Of a stretch of DNA of 63,338 nucleotides, positions 24,461 through 33,700 are shown in pieces. The stretch lies in contig JACRDB010000141.1 in NCBI GenBank assembly GCA_016218725.1, forward strand, positions 1-63,338, read 5' to 3'. The DNA comes from Deltaproteobacteria bacterium (GTDB lineage Bacteria > Myxococcota_A > Polyangia > Polyangiales > Ga0077539). Both the position numbers and the translations under genes were made by a program. Each line of letters begins with the position of its first letter. Positions within the stretch are counted from its first letter, which is position 1. Below the pieces are notes generated by a model. It was not told the DNA's origin. It searched no databases and saw only the letters and a list, made by a program, of their open reading frames with translations.

Positions 24461-25195
24461 ATGGTCCCGGCCATGGCTGAAGACTGGGACTCGGGGGTCT
24501 TCCCTCACGGTGACATCACCCCCCTGGCGAACAACCTCTGGTGGGTCAAGAGCGCGCAGAAGGGTCTGCCCCTGCCGCGCAACATGGCCATCTACCGCCT
24601 CCCCGACGGGGGCCTGGTGCTGCACAGCGTCGTCTGCATGGACGCCGCGCGCATGGCCGCGCTGGAGAAGCTCGGCGCGCCGAAGTACATGATCGTGCCC
24701 AACGAGGGCCACCGCACGGACGCCCCGCGGTACAAGGCCCGCTACCCGCAGCTCCGGGTGCTCTGCCCCTCCGGGGCCAGGGCCAAGGTCGAGGAGATCA
24801 TCAAGCCGGACGCCACCTGCGAGGACCCCACCCTCGGGGTGAGCTCCTTCGGGGTCACCTGGCATGCCCAGGACGGCACAAAGCCCCCCTCCCACGAGCT
24901 GGCCTACGAGGTGGACATCGACGGCGGCAAGGCCCTGATCCTCAACGACCTCCTCGGGAACGGACCGAAGCTGTCCGGGGACTTCCGCGCGCCGATGTTC
25001 AACCTCCTCGGCAGCGGCGGCGTCCTGGGCGTCCCTCGGATCGTGCGGTGGATGTTCGTGGAGGACAAGGCCAGGGTCCGAGCGTTCCTGGAGCGCATGG
25101 CCGAGAAGCCCTGGAAGGTGATCACCGTCTCCCACGGCGACCCGATCACCGAGGACTGCTCCGGCGCCCTCCGCCGCGCCGCCGCAAGGCTCTAG
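24461..25195 (+). CDS. Metallo-beta-lactamase-like protein, DUF4336-type
   Basis: ATG 24461 has GGAG six bases upstream; ATG 24473 is an alternative. The 244 residues read N-N-L-W-W-V-K-S near the start, Y-R-L-P-D-G-G-L-V-L-H-S, I-V-P-N-E-G-H-R-T-D in place of a full HxHxDH metal site, and a late S-H-G-D-P-I. This pattern is seen in degenerate metallo-beta-lactamase-fold proteins such as DUF4336, whose function is unknown. The missing metal histidines make hydrolase activity doubtful. It stands alone between the HNH gene and a long intergenic region. Confidence 0.75.
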   Translation: MVPAMAEDWDSGVFPHGDITPLANNLWWVKSAQKGLPLPRNMAIYRLPDGGLVLHSVVCMDAARMAALEKLGAPKYMIVPNEGHRTDAPRYKARYPQLRVLCPSGARAKVEEIIKPDATCEDPTLGVSSFGVTWHAQDGTKPPSHELAYEVDIDGGKALILNDLLGNGPKLSGDFRAPMFNLLGSGGVLGVPRIVRWMFVEDKARVRAFLERMAEKPWKVITVSHGDPITEDCSGALRRAAARL

Positions 25196-25244
25196 TCCAC
25201 GCTCTGGCCCGGCGCCGGGGGGCTCCTCGTCCCCAGAAGGGCCG

Positions 25245-25276
25245 TTCATACCTTCATACGTATATACATATATAAT
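25245..25276 (+). promoter_or_regulatory. AT-rich promoter-like region before the fibrinogen-domain lipoprotein
   Basis: In strongly GC-rich surroundings, 25245-25276 is almost pure A/T with a perfect TATAAT at 25271-25276 and a tandem TTCATAC at 25245 and 25253. It lies about 75 bases upstream of the lipoprotein start. A consensus -35 at 17-bp spacing is not evident, so activation by a bound regulator at the TTCATAC repeats is possible. The rest of 25196-25348 shows no gene. Confidence 0.45.
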
Positions 25277-25348
25277 CGGAACCGTATCCACCGGGAGTTT
25301 CCTGGGAGGCACACCCCCCCGAGCGCCTCGTGCGAGGATGGCCCCACG

Positions 25349-26437
25349 GTGGCAATGGCTGGTCGGGCCTGGGTGTTGCTCTCGCTGTGCTCTGGGGCCT
25401 GCGCCCTGGCGACGGACGGCGCCAACGGCACCCCGGACGCCGGCACCGCCGTTGACGATCCTCCCGCAGGAGACCCCGCTCCCTTCGCGGACACGCCGGT
25501 GTCGGACTCCGACGGGCTGGATGTTCCGGAGGTCTTCGCGCCAGACGCAGCTGGCCCGGACTCGGACGCCTCGGAGGCGCCCACCCCGGAGGCGTCGCTC
25601 CCGCCTGACCGGGCGACCGCCACGGACCGCGCGCCGGACCTCTCGCCGGACCTCCCGAGGGACCTCGCCGCGGAGCCGGCCCCGGCGGACGGCTCGGCGC
25701 GCGATACGGTGACCGCTTCGGAGGCTCCGTTCAGCTGCCCGGCGCCCATGACACCGTGCGGCGCCTCCTGCCGCGAGCTCCTCTCCGATCCGTCGCATTG
25801 CGGCGCATGCAACACCGCATGCCCCACGGGGATGTTGTGCTCCGAGGGTGTCTGCCGCGTCCCTGCGAGCTGCGCCGAGGTGCTCCGCCGGGCGCCTTCG
25901 AGCCCCGACGGGACGTACCTCCTGGACCCCGACGGCCCGGGGCTGCGGGAGCCCCTCGCGCTCTTCTGCGACATGCGCTCGGACGGCGGCGGCTGGACGC
26001 TGGTCTACAAGTCCAACATGGCCAACAACAGTGACCGCACGGACGACGGGGCGAACCTCGCGGCGCTCTCCTCGGCCTCGGTGGACGCCGTGGCGGTGCT
26101 CCCGAGGGGCATGATCGCGAGGCTGGGGACCACCTTTCGCGTGTTGTCCTCGGACGGAGCGCGCAGGCTCTACTGGCGCGGAGTGCCGTTCTACACCACT
26201 GATCGCCATGTCCCGACGGGCGACCCGGTGGAGGCCACCGCGGACCTCGCTCGGGGCTTCGGCCCCGGCCGTGTTGCCTATCACGCCATGCACGGGCCGT
26301 GCATCGAGGACGTGACGGCCCGCAGCCAACACGCGTGCCTGGCGCGCTGGTGCTGCGGCCCCAACGCGGGCATCTGGTGGAACTACGGCCCCTGGGCGCC
26401 GGGGAGTTACACCCGCGCCACCGCGTGGGTCCGGTAG
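25349..26437 (+). CDS. Lipoprotein with one cysteine module and a fibrinogen C-terminal-like domain
   Basis: The 362 residues start at GTG 25349 (ATG 25355 also possible) with a signal ending C-S-G-A-C. An Asp/Pro/Ala linker of about 110 residues leads to one module CGASCxxLxxDPSHCGACNTAC (about 133-160). The C-terminal 200 residues begin S-C-A-E-V-L and continue DGTYLLDPDG, LFCDMRSDGGGWTLVYKS, which is the N-terminal half of a fibrinogen-like (FReD/COLFI-like) domain; later W-C-C-G-P-N-A-G-I-W-W-N-Y also fits. Such domains bind sugars or acetylated ligands in animals. Its bacterial ligand is unknown. Confidence 0.85.
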   Translation: MAMAGRAWVLLSLCSGACALATDGANGTPDAGTAVDDPPAGDPAPFADTPVSDSDGLDVPEVFAPDAAGPDSDASEAPTPEASLPPDRATATDRAPDLSPDLPRDLAAEPAPADGSARDTVTASEAPFSCPAPMTPCGASCRELLSDPSHCGACNTACPTGMLCSEGVCRVPASCAEVLRRAPSSPDGTYLLDPDGPGLREPLALFCDMRSDGGGWTLVYKSNMANNSDRTDDGANLAALSSASVDAVAVLPRGMIARLGTTFRVLSSDGARRLYWRGVPFYTTDRHVPTGDPVEATADLARGFGPGRVAYHAMHGPCIEDVTARSQHACLARWCCGPNAGIWWNYGPWAPGSYTRATAWVR

Positions 26438-26585
26438 GCTCCGGGCGAGAGCGCCAGACCGCACACCCGGGAAGCGCAACCGTGGTGGCGTGAGGCACAC
26501 CCGTTCCGGGAATGGTGGTATTCGTGGGTCTCCAGTGGAGGGCGCTGGAACAACCCCGTGGGGTTGATGCCACGGAGGACTCACC

Positions 26586-29500
26586 ATGCGTCTCGCGGTC
26601 GGCCTGGTCTTCGTCGTAAGCATCGCGCTGGTCGTGGGTTGCGGCTCCAACCCGACACCTCCACCATCCCCGGACGCCGCTTCGGACACCGCGGCCGACG
26701 CCCCTGGGATGGACACCCAGGCGCCGGACCGCTCGGGCCCCGACGCGGGCGCGGACTCCGTGGCCGACCTCCCGGACTCGGCCCAGGACTCCACCGCGCA
26801 GGACGGCACGACCACCGACGACTCCGAGACGGACGCCGGTGTGACGGAGGACACCCGTCCCTCGATGGACCTTCCCGCGATGGACGGCGCCTCGGACGCT
26901 GCGGCCGCGGACCGTACTTCCGACGTTGGCGAGGCCCCGACGACGCCGGGGTGCGACCCCGGCCAGGTGCCGTGCGACGAGCGCTGCGTGGACCCGCAGA
27001 CCGACGCGGAGCACTGCGGCCGCTGCGGCAGCGCGTGCGGCACGGGTCAGGAGTGCGCGGCGGGCGCCTGCGTGTGCTTCGCGGGCACCACCCGCTGCGG
27101 GGACTTCTGCGTGGACACCGCCGCGGACGCCCTGCACTGCGGGCGCTGCGGCAACAGCTGCGGACCCGGCCAGCGCTGCTCCGGAGGCGCCTGCGCCTGC
27201 CCCGAGGGGCAGCGCCTCTGCGGGGGCTCCTGCGTGGACACCGCGGTGAGCGTCCTTCACTGCGGCCGCTGCGGCGACTCCTGCGGCGCCGGCCAGACCT
27301 GCGCGGGGGGCGTGTGCGGCTGCTCCCGGGGCGAGCTGGTCTGCGATGGGAGCTGCGCGGACACCCGGACGGACACCGCCCACTGCGGCCGCTGCAGCGC
27401 CACCTGCGGGACGGGCCAGGGCTGCGTCGCGGGCGCCTGCGCCTGCCCCGCGGGGCTCTCCGCCTGCACCGGGGCCTGCGTGGACCTCGCGACGGACGCC
27501 GCCCACTGCGGCGCCTGCGGCGCCTCCTGCCCCGCGGGGCAGCGCTGCGTGGCCGGGGCGTGCCAGGGCACCTGCCCCGCGGGCCAGGCCGACTGCGGCG
27601 GGGGCTGCATCGACGTGCGGACCAACGACAACCACTGCGGGCGCTGCTTCCGGCGCTGCGCAGGCGACCAGGTGTGCCGCTCCGGCGGCTGCACCTGCCC
27701 GCCGCCGCCCACGCCCTGCGGCAGGTCCTGCCTCGGGATCACCTGCGGCACCGCGTGCGTCTTCCCCGCGACGGACCCTAGCAACTGCGGGAGCTGCGGG
27801 AACGCTTGCCCCTCGGGCGGTACCTGCTCCGGCGGGGCGTGCTCGTGCCCGGCGGAGACGACCCTGTGCGGCCGCACCTGCGCGCGCCTCGCGAGCGACG
27901 CGGCCAACTGCGGGAGCTGCGGCCGCGCGTGCCCCTCGGGGCAGGTGTGCACCTCGGGGACCTGCGCGTGTCCCTCCTTCCAGACGCTCTGCTCGGGCAT
28001 CTGCGTCAATACCTCGAACAACGCTGGCCACTGCGGCCGCTGCTCGAGCCCCTGCGCCCCAGGGCAGTCTTGTGTCTCCGGGGTGTGCCAGTGCCCGACG
28101 GGACAGACCCTTTGCACCGGAATGGGCAGCCGGGGGTGCCGGAACCTCTCCAACAACGCGCTGAACTGCGGTCGATGCTACAATGCATGCCCAACGGGCG
28201 GGTACTGCTCGGGCGGCGCCTGCGCTTGCCCCACGGGCACCTCGGTCTGCGGGGGCGCATGCGTCAACCTCCAGTCCGACGCGGCCAACTGCGGAGTCTG
28301 CGGCACTCGCTGCGTGGCGGGCCAGACCTGCTCCTCCGGGACCTGCCTCTGCGCGAGCCCCACGCAGACGGTGTGCGGGGCCGGCTGCGCGGACCTCGCC
28401 ACGGACGCCGCCAACTGCGGGGCCTGCGGCGCCGCCTGCCCCACCGGCCAGTCCTGCGTGGGGGGCGTCTGCGCCTGCCGGTCCCCCAACACCGGTTGCT
28501 CCTACGGCCGCTGCGTCCCCCTCGCCACCGACCGCTACAACTGCGGCGCATGCGGGATGGCCTGCTCGGGCCGCCAGGTCTGCTCGTCGGGCCGCTGCGC
28601 CTGCCCCGGGGGCGGGTCGTCCTGCCCGGGCTGCTCGTCGTGCCCGGCGCCGCCGCCAAACGGGACGTCCTTCTGCACCACCCTCCCGGGTATGTCCTTC
28701 TGCGACTGGCGCTGCCTCACGGGTTTCCACCGCTGCTCGACGGCTTGCCTCAGCAACCGCTCGATCCTGGCCTGCGGGACCTCCTGCGAGCCGTGCCCGG
28801 TGCCCCTCAACGGGCTCGCCACCTGCGACGGGACCGCCTGCGGCAGGGTGTGCAACGCCGGGTACCACGCCTGTGGAACCTCCTGCGCCAGCAACACCTC
28901 CGTCCTTGGGTGCGGGACAGCCTGCGCCGTCTGTCCGGTGCCGGCCAACGCCGTGGCGACCTGCGACGGCACCGCCTGCGGGAGCACCTGCGCGGCAGGC
29001 TTCACCCTGTCGGGTGGTGTGTGTGTCTTGACTACACCTCGCCCTTTGTCCCCGCTCTCGACGGCGACGGTGACCTCTCGGCGGCCGACGCTCCGGTGGG
29101 TGCTGCCCGGGGCCGTGACGAGCGCGCGGGTCACGCTCTGCGCGGACCGTGCCTGCGCCCGGGTGCTGGTCACGACGGACGTCACCGGGACGAGCTTCAC
29201 GCCCGCCGAGGACCTGGGCCCCGGGGTGGTCTTCTGGCAGCTCGCGGGGCTCACCGACGGCGCCGTGGTGACGGCCCCGTCGCCCACCTGGCAGTTCACC
29301 GTGGGCGCGCGCTCCGCGCTCCTGGACGGGGCCTGGGGCACCACCCTGGACGTCAACGGCGACGGCTTCAGCGACCTGGCGGTGGGCGAGGTCCCGCTGA
29401 ACCGCGTGTGGGTCTTCCACGGCGGCAGCACGGGGCTTGGCGCCTCGCCGACCATCGTCCTCGGGTCGCCGGTGACCGGCGAGGCGGGCTTTGGCCGCAG

Positions 29501-30599
29501 CGTGACGAGCGCCGGGGACGTCAACGGCGACGGCTACGGCGACCTCCTGGTGGGTTCTCCCTCGGTGAACGGCAACCGCGGCAACGCGCACCTGTACCTG
29601 GGCGGCCCCTCGGGGCTCGGCGCCGAGCCGGGGCTCACCCTCGCGCCGGCCCTCGGCAGCGGCGCGGCCTTTGGCGCCGTCGTCAGCGCCGCGGGCGACC
29701 TGAACCGCGACGGTTACGGGGATTTCGCCGTCGGGTCGGCGCCGTCCGGTATGCGGGTGTACCTTGGCCGCGCGGGTCCCTCGGGCCTCCGCGCGAGCAC
29801 GCCGGTGGCGCTCGCGGCGCCGGACGCGGGCGCGGGCTTCGGCGGCGCCGTGGCCAGCGCCGGGGACGTCAACGGCGACGGCTTCGCGGACCTCGTCGTG
29901 GGAGCCCCGCTCTGGGCCCCGACGGGCATGACCAACGTCGGCCGGGCCTACGTCTTCCTCGGCTCGGCGACAGGGCTCGCGGCGACCCCGGCGCTCACCC
30001 TCTCGGGGACCGAAGCCGGCGGCGCCCTCGGCTCCGCGGTGGCCAACGCCGGGGACCTCAACGGCGACGGCTACGCCGACCTCGCCGTAGGCGTGGGGGG
30101 CCTCCTCGCACCGCTCCGCGGCGCTGTGCGCGTCCACCTCGGCGGAGCCGCCGGGACCAGCGCCACGGCCGCCACGACCCTGACGGGGTCCGACACCTCG
30201 GATCGCTTCGGGCGCGCCGTGACCGGCGCCGGGGACGTCAACGGCGACGGCTACGCCGACCTCCTGGTGGGGGCCCCGGGCGTCTCCAGCCACGGCGCGG
30301 TGTACCTCCACCTCGGCGGCGCGACGGGGCTCCAGTCTTCGCGCTCCGCTACGCTGACCGCCACCACCGGGTTCCTCTTTGGCATCGCCGTCGGCGGCGC
30401 GCTGGACGTCGACGGCGACCACCTCGGCGACGTGGCCATCGGGTGGCCCGGGGCGCCCGAGGGCACGGTGTCTGGCGTGGGCCGAGTGCGGGTCCACCGC
30501 GGGTCGATGATTGGGCTCGCCATGTTCGCCTCCCCCACGCTGCGCGGCACCAACACGCCCAGCTCATTCTTCGGTGGGGCCGTGACCGGCGGCCCGTAG
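26586..30599 (+). CDS. Giant lipoprotein: 13 cysteine modules plus C-terminal FG-GAP repeats
   Basis: ATG 26586 follows GGAGGA. The 1337 residues have a lipobox ending at Cys19 (VVGC), an Asp/Ala/Thr linker to about 118, then 13 modules of about 38 residues each built on (H/N)CGxCxxxCxxG (about 119-660), a further Cys-rich stretch with C-G-T-x-C repeats to about 815, a fibronectin-like stretch (about 820-915), and FG-GAP/integrin-alpha-type repeats carrying D-V-N-G-D-G-Y/F-x-D-L calcium loops (about 920-1330). The last part should fold as a beta-propeller. An adhesin or matrix protein is plausible; no function is proven. The hairpin CAACCCC gtg GGGGTTG at 26551-26567 lies just upstream. Confidence 0.9.
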   Translation: MRLAVGLVFVVSIALVVGCGSNPTPPPSPDAASDTAADAPGMDTQAPDRSGPDAGADSVADLPDSAQDSTAQDGTTTDDSETDAGVTEDTRPSMDLPAMDGASDAAAADRTSDVGEAPTTPGCDPGQVPCDERCVDPQTDAEHCGRCGSACGTGQECAAGACVCFAGTTRCGDFCVDTAADALHCGRCGNSCGPGQRCSGGACACPEGQRLCGGSCVDTAVSVLHCGRCGDSCGAGQTCAGGVCGCSRGELVCDGSCADTRTDTAHCGRCSATCGTGQGCVAGACACPAGLSACTGACVDLATDAAHCGACGASCPAGQRCVAGACQGTCPAGQADCGGGCIDVRTNDNHCGRCFRRCAGDQVCRSGGCTCPPPPTPCGRSCLGITCGTACVFPATDPSNCGSCGNACPSGGTCSGGACSCPAETTLCGRTCARLASDAANCGSCGRACPSGQVCTSGTCACPSFQTLCSGICVNTSNNAGHCGRCSSPCAPGQSCVSGVCQCPTGQTLCTGMGSRGCRNLSNNALNCGRCYNACPTGGYCSGGACACPTGTSVCGGACVNLQSDAANCGVCGTRCVAGQTCSSGTCLCASPTQTVCGAGCADLATDAANCGACGAACPTGQSCVGGVCACRSPNTGCSYGRCVPLATDRYNCGACGMACSGRQVCSSGRCACPGGGSSCPGCSSCPAPPPNGTSFCTTLPGMSFCDWRCLTGFHRCSTACLSNRSILACGTSCEPCPVPLNGLATCDGTACGRVCNAGYHACGTSCASNTSVLGCGTACAVCPVPANAVATCDGTACGSTCAAGFTLSGGVCVLTTPRPLSPLSTATVTSRRPTLRWVLPGAVTSARVTLCADRACARVLVTTDVTGTSFTPAEDLGPGVVFWQLAGLTDGAVVTAPSPTWQFTVGARSALLDGAWGTTLDVNGDGFSDLAVGEVPLNRVWVFHGGSTGLGASPTIVLGSPVTGEAGFGRSVTSAGDVNGDGYGDLLVGSPSVNGNRGNAHLYLGGPSGLGAEPGLTLAPALGSGAAFGAVVSAAGDLNRDGYGDFAVGSAPSGMRVYLGRAGPSGLRASTPVALAAPDAGAGFGGAVASAGDVNGDGFADLVVGAPLWAPTGMTNVGRAYVFLGSATGLAATPALTLSGTEAGGALGSAVANAGDLNGDGYADLAVGVGGLLAPLRGAVRVHLGGAAGTSATAATTLTGSDTSDRFGRAVTGAGDVNGDGYADLLVGAPGVSSHGAVYLHLGGATGLQSSRSATLTATTGFLFGIAVGGALDVDGDHLGDVAIGWPGAPEGTVSGVGRVRVHRGSMIGLAMFASPTLRGTNTPSSFFGGAVTGGP

Positions 30600-30772
30600 C
30601 GGCCAGCGTACGCCGGGCATCGGGACCCTCACCAGCGCTCAAGCGCCGACTGGTCCCGCCTGAAAGACTCCATTGAGACGGGAGCCTGGAGAAAAAATCA
30701 CAACTCCGGCTCAACCCTTTGGACAGGGCCGCCGTTCAGGGTGCTGGCGGTCCCTATTCCTCCGGGGGGTTC

Positions 30773-33700
30773 ATGCACAACACACAAGTCAGGCTCCTCC
30801 ACCTCGGTCTCTCGATCCTTACGGTCCTCCTGGGGCAGTACCTCGCGGGGTGTGAGTCCGACGATGCATCCCAGTCGATGCCCCCCGGCACAACGACGGT
30901 GAACCCTCGCGACGCTTCGCCCGAGACATCTCCCGAGGTCCCTCGCGCCAGAGATCATCGCCTCGCTGCGGGCGGCGCCCACACCTGCGCGATTACCTCC
31001 GTTGGCACGACCGACAGGGTGGTCTGCTGGGGGTCCAACGAGGCGGGTCAGCTCGGCACCACCGAGAGGGCGCCCGGGGACTGCACACCCCTTTCAGGAA
31101 CTCCCGTCGCGATCTCCGCGGGGCGCGCGCACAACTGCGCCCTCTTCAGGGACGGGCGCGGGCCGGAGGTTCGGTGCTGGGGCGCGAACAACCGAGGCCA
31201 GCTCGGGGACGGGACGACCGGGAACAGCGCCACCCCGCTGGCAATCTCCGGCTTGCTCGACCCCGTCGAGATCGTCGCGGGCTCCGACCACAACTGCGCG
31301 CGAAGCTCCTTCGGCAGTGTCTCCTGCTGGGGGGCCAACGGACAGGGTCAGCTCGGGAACGGGGCCGCCGCGGACAGCGCGAGGTTCGTCTCGGTGGCTG
31401 GGCTCGCCAACGCCGTCGAGGTCGCCGCGGGCGACCAGCATACCTGCGCGCGGCTCGCCTCCGGCGCGGTCCACTGCTGGGGCTCCAACAGCCGCGGCCA
31501 GCTCGGAGACGGGACCACCGCCGACCGCCCCGCGCCCGTCGTGGTGCTGGGGATCACGGACGCCGTCGAGCTCACCGCAGGCGACCAGCACACCTGCGCG
31601 CGGCTCGCCTCCGGCGCGGTTCGCTGCTGGGGCTCCAACAGCCGCGGCCAGCTCGGAGATGGGACCACCACCGACCGCCCTGCGCCCGTCGCAGTCCCGG
31701 GGCTCAGCGACACCGCGGAGCTCGCCGCAGGGGATCAGCACACCTGCGCCCGCGGACGCGACAGACTGGTCCGCTGCTGGGGGCGGAACACCGACGGCCA
31801 GCTCGGCGACAACACGACCACGGACCGCGGCGCCCCCGTCGTGGTGCCCGACCTCCTGGCCTTCGAGCTCTCCGCAGGGTCCGCGCATAGCTGCGCGGTC
31901 TTGGATCGCGGGCGGGTGCAGTGCTGGGGCTCCAATCGCAACGCCGAGGCCGGGACCTTCGCACGTTTCGTCGACGCCCGCGTGAACCGACCGGCCTATT
32001 CGCTCTGCACCACTGGCTGCGCGCCATCGCACCCGAGGGAGCCCACGATCTGCAGCCTGCGCTGCGTCAACACCCAGTCCGACGCGCTCCACTGCGGGGG
32101 CTGTGGAATCACCTGCCTCCACGGCCAGGAGTGCCGCGGCGGCGCCTGCCTCGCCGCCACGCTCTGCCCGGCAGGGCGGACGCCGTGCTCCGGAGCCTGC
32201 GTGGACACGCAGACCGACGCGGCCCACTGCGGCCGCTGCGATCTCCGCTGCGAGTCCGGGCGGAGCTGCCTCGCAGGAGTATGCGCGCGCAGCGGCGCGA
32301 CCACGCTCGCGGCCGGTTGGGAGCACACCTGCGCTGTCGTCGCGGGCAGGGTGCGCTGCTGGGGTTCCAACGCCAAGGGACAGCTCGGGGACGGGTCGCT
32401 GATCCCTGGCGCGGCCTGCGTGGGTCCTGCGCTGACCGATGTCGTGGAGGTCGCCGCGGGGGGAGAGCACACCTGCGCGCGGCTCGCCTCGGGCGCCGTC
32501 TACTGCTGGGGCGCCAACGGCGATGGACAACTCGGAGACGGCACCACCACCGATCGCGCGACGCCCGTCTTGGTGCCCAGGCTCTCCGCGATGCAGATCG
32601 TCGCGGGGAACCGGCACACCTGCGCGCGGGTCAACTATGGGCTCCGCTGTTGGGGCGCCAACAGCTTTGGACAGCTCGGGAACAACACCACCACCAGCAG
32701 CGCCACGCCAGTCCGGGCCGACCGCGGGACCACGGAGTCGTGGAACGACCTCGCGGCCGGCTCAGAGCACACCTGCGGGATCGACTGGTACGGTCAGGTC
32801 CACTGTTGGGGCTCCAACGCCTTCGGACAGGTCGGCGTCGGTGGAGGTCCCGGCGAGCGACTTGCTCCAGTCGTTCTCTCCGGGCTCCGCGACACCGAGG
32901 AGCTCGCGGCGGGCTTCCATCACACCTGCGCGAGGTGGCGTGGAGGGGAGGTCCGCTGTTGGGGCCAGGGCGGCTCCGGCCAGCTCGGCGAACCCGCCAC
33001 CTTCGGCGAGGTGTCCTGGACGCCCGCGAGGCCCGCGCGGTTCTCCTCTGCCGTGGAGATCGCTGCGGGCCGTTCTGAGACCTGCGCCCGCACCGCCGAC
33101 GGCACCGTCAGTTGTTGGGGAGGCAACGGCGACTGGCGAGCGTCCAGGGTGCAGGGCCTCGTCGGAGCCGTGGAGCTCACCGTGGGCGATCGGCACGCCT
33201 GCGCCAGGCTCTCCTCTGGCGCCGTTCTCTGCTGGGGCGACAACCGCTTTGGCCAGCTTGGGGTCGGCGCGGTCTCGAGCCGGGCGCGGGCCGAGCCGGT
33301 GTCGTGCTTCGCGGGCTGCGAGGCGGGCACGAGCCCCTGCGCCGCTGGCTGCGTTGACCTGCAGTCCGACGCCCTCAACTGCGGGCGCTGCGGGCTCGGA
33401 TGCGCGGCCGGACAGCGCTGCATGGCCGGGAGCTGCGTCAGCGCGCGCGCGCTCTGTCCGGCCGGACAGTCCGATTGCACCCCCGACGCACCGGAGCCGA
33501 CCTGCGTGGACCTCTTGTCCAGCAGCGCCAACTGCGGCGGCTGCGGCAGGGCCTGCCCCGTGGCGGCGGCCTGCGTGCGCGGCACCTGCGGGTGCGCCAT
33601 GGCCTCCCAGACCCTCTGCGGCGAGGGGCCTGCGGCCACCTGCACCGACACCCGGTTTGACCCGCGCAACTGTGGGCGTTGTGGCCTGCCATGCCCGGAG

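Noticed and set aside
25200..25230. GC-rich palindrome CCCGGCGCCGGG after the DUF4336-like gene as a terminator
   Set aside because: Only 12 bases of symmetry in very GC-rich DNA and no T-tract; such palindromes are expected by chance here.
27000..28600. Regular spacing that looks like a CRISPR or other repeat array
   Set aside because: The period of about 110-120 bases is the codon-level repeat of cysteine modules; units differ at DNA level and are in frame.
25731..30497. Very long open frame on the minus strand opposite the cysteine-module lipoprotein
   Set aside because: It is antisense to a gene with a signal peptide, ribosome site and clear repeats. Its own translation is low-complexity Ala/Gly/Arg/Val with no family motif, as expected in GC-rich DNA.
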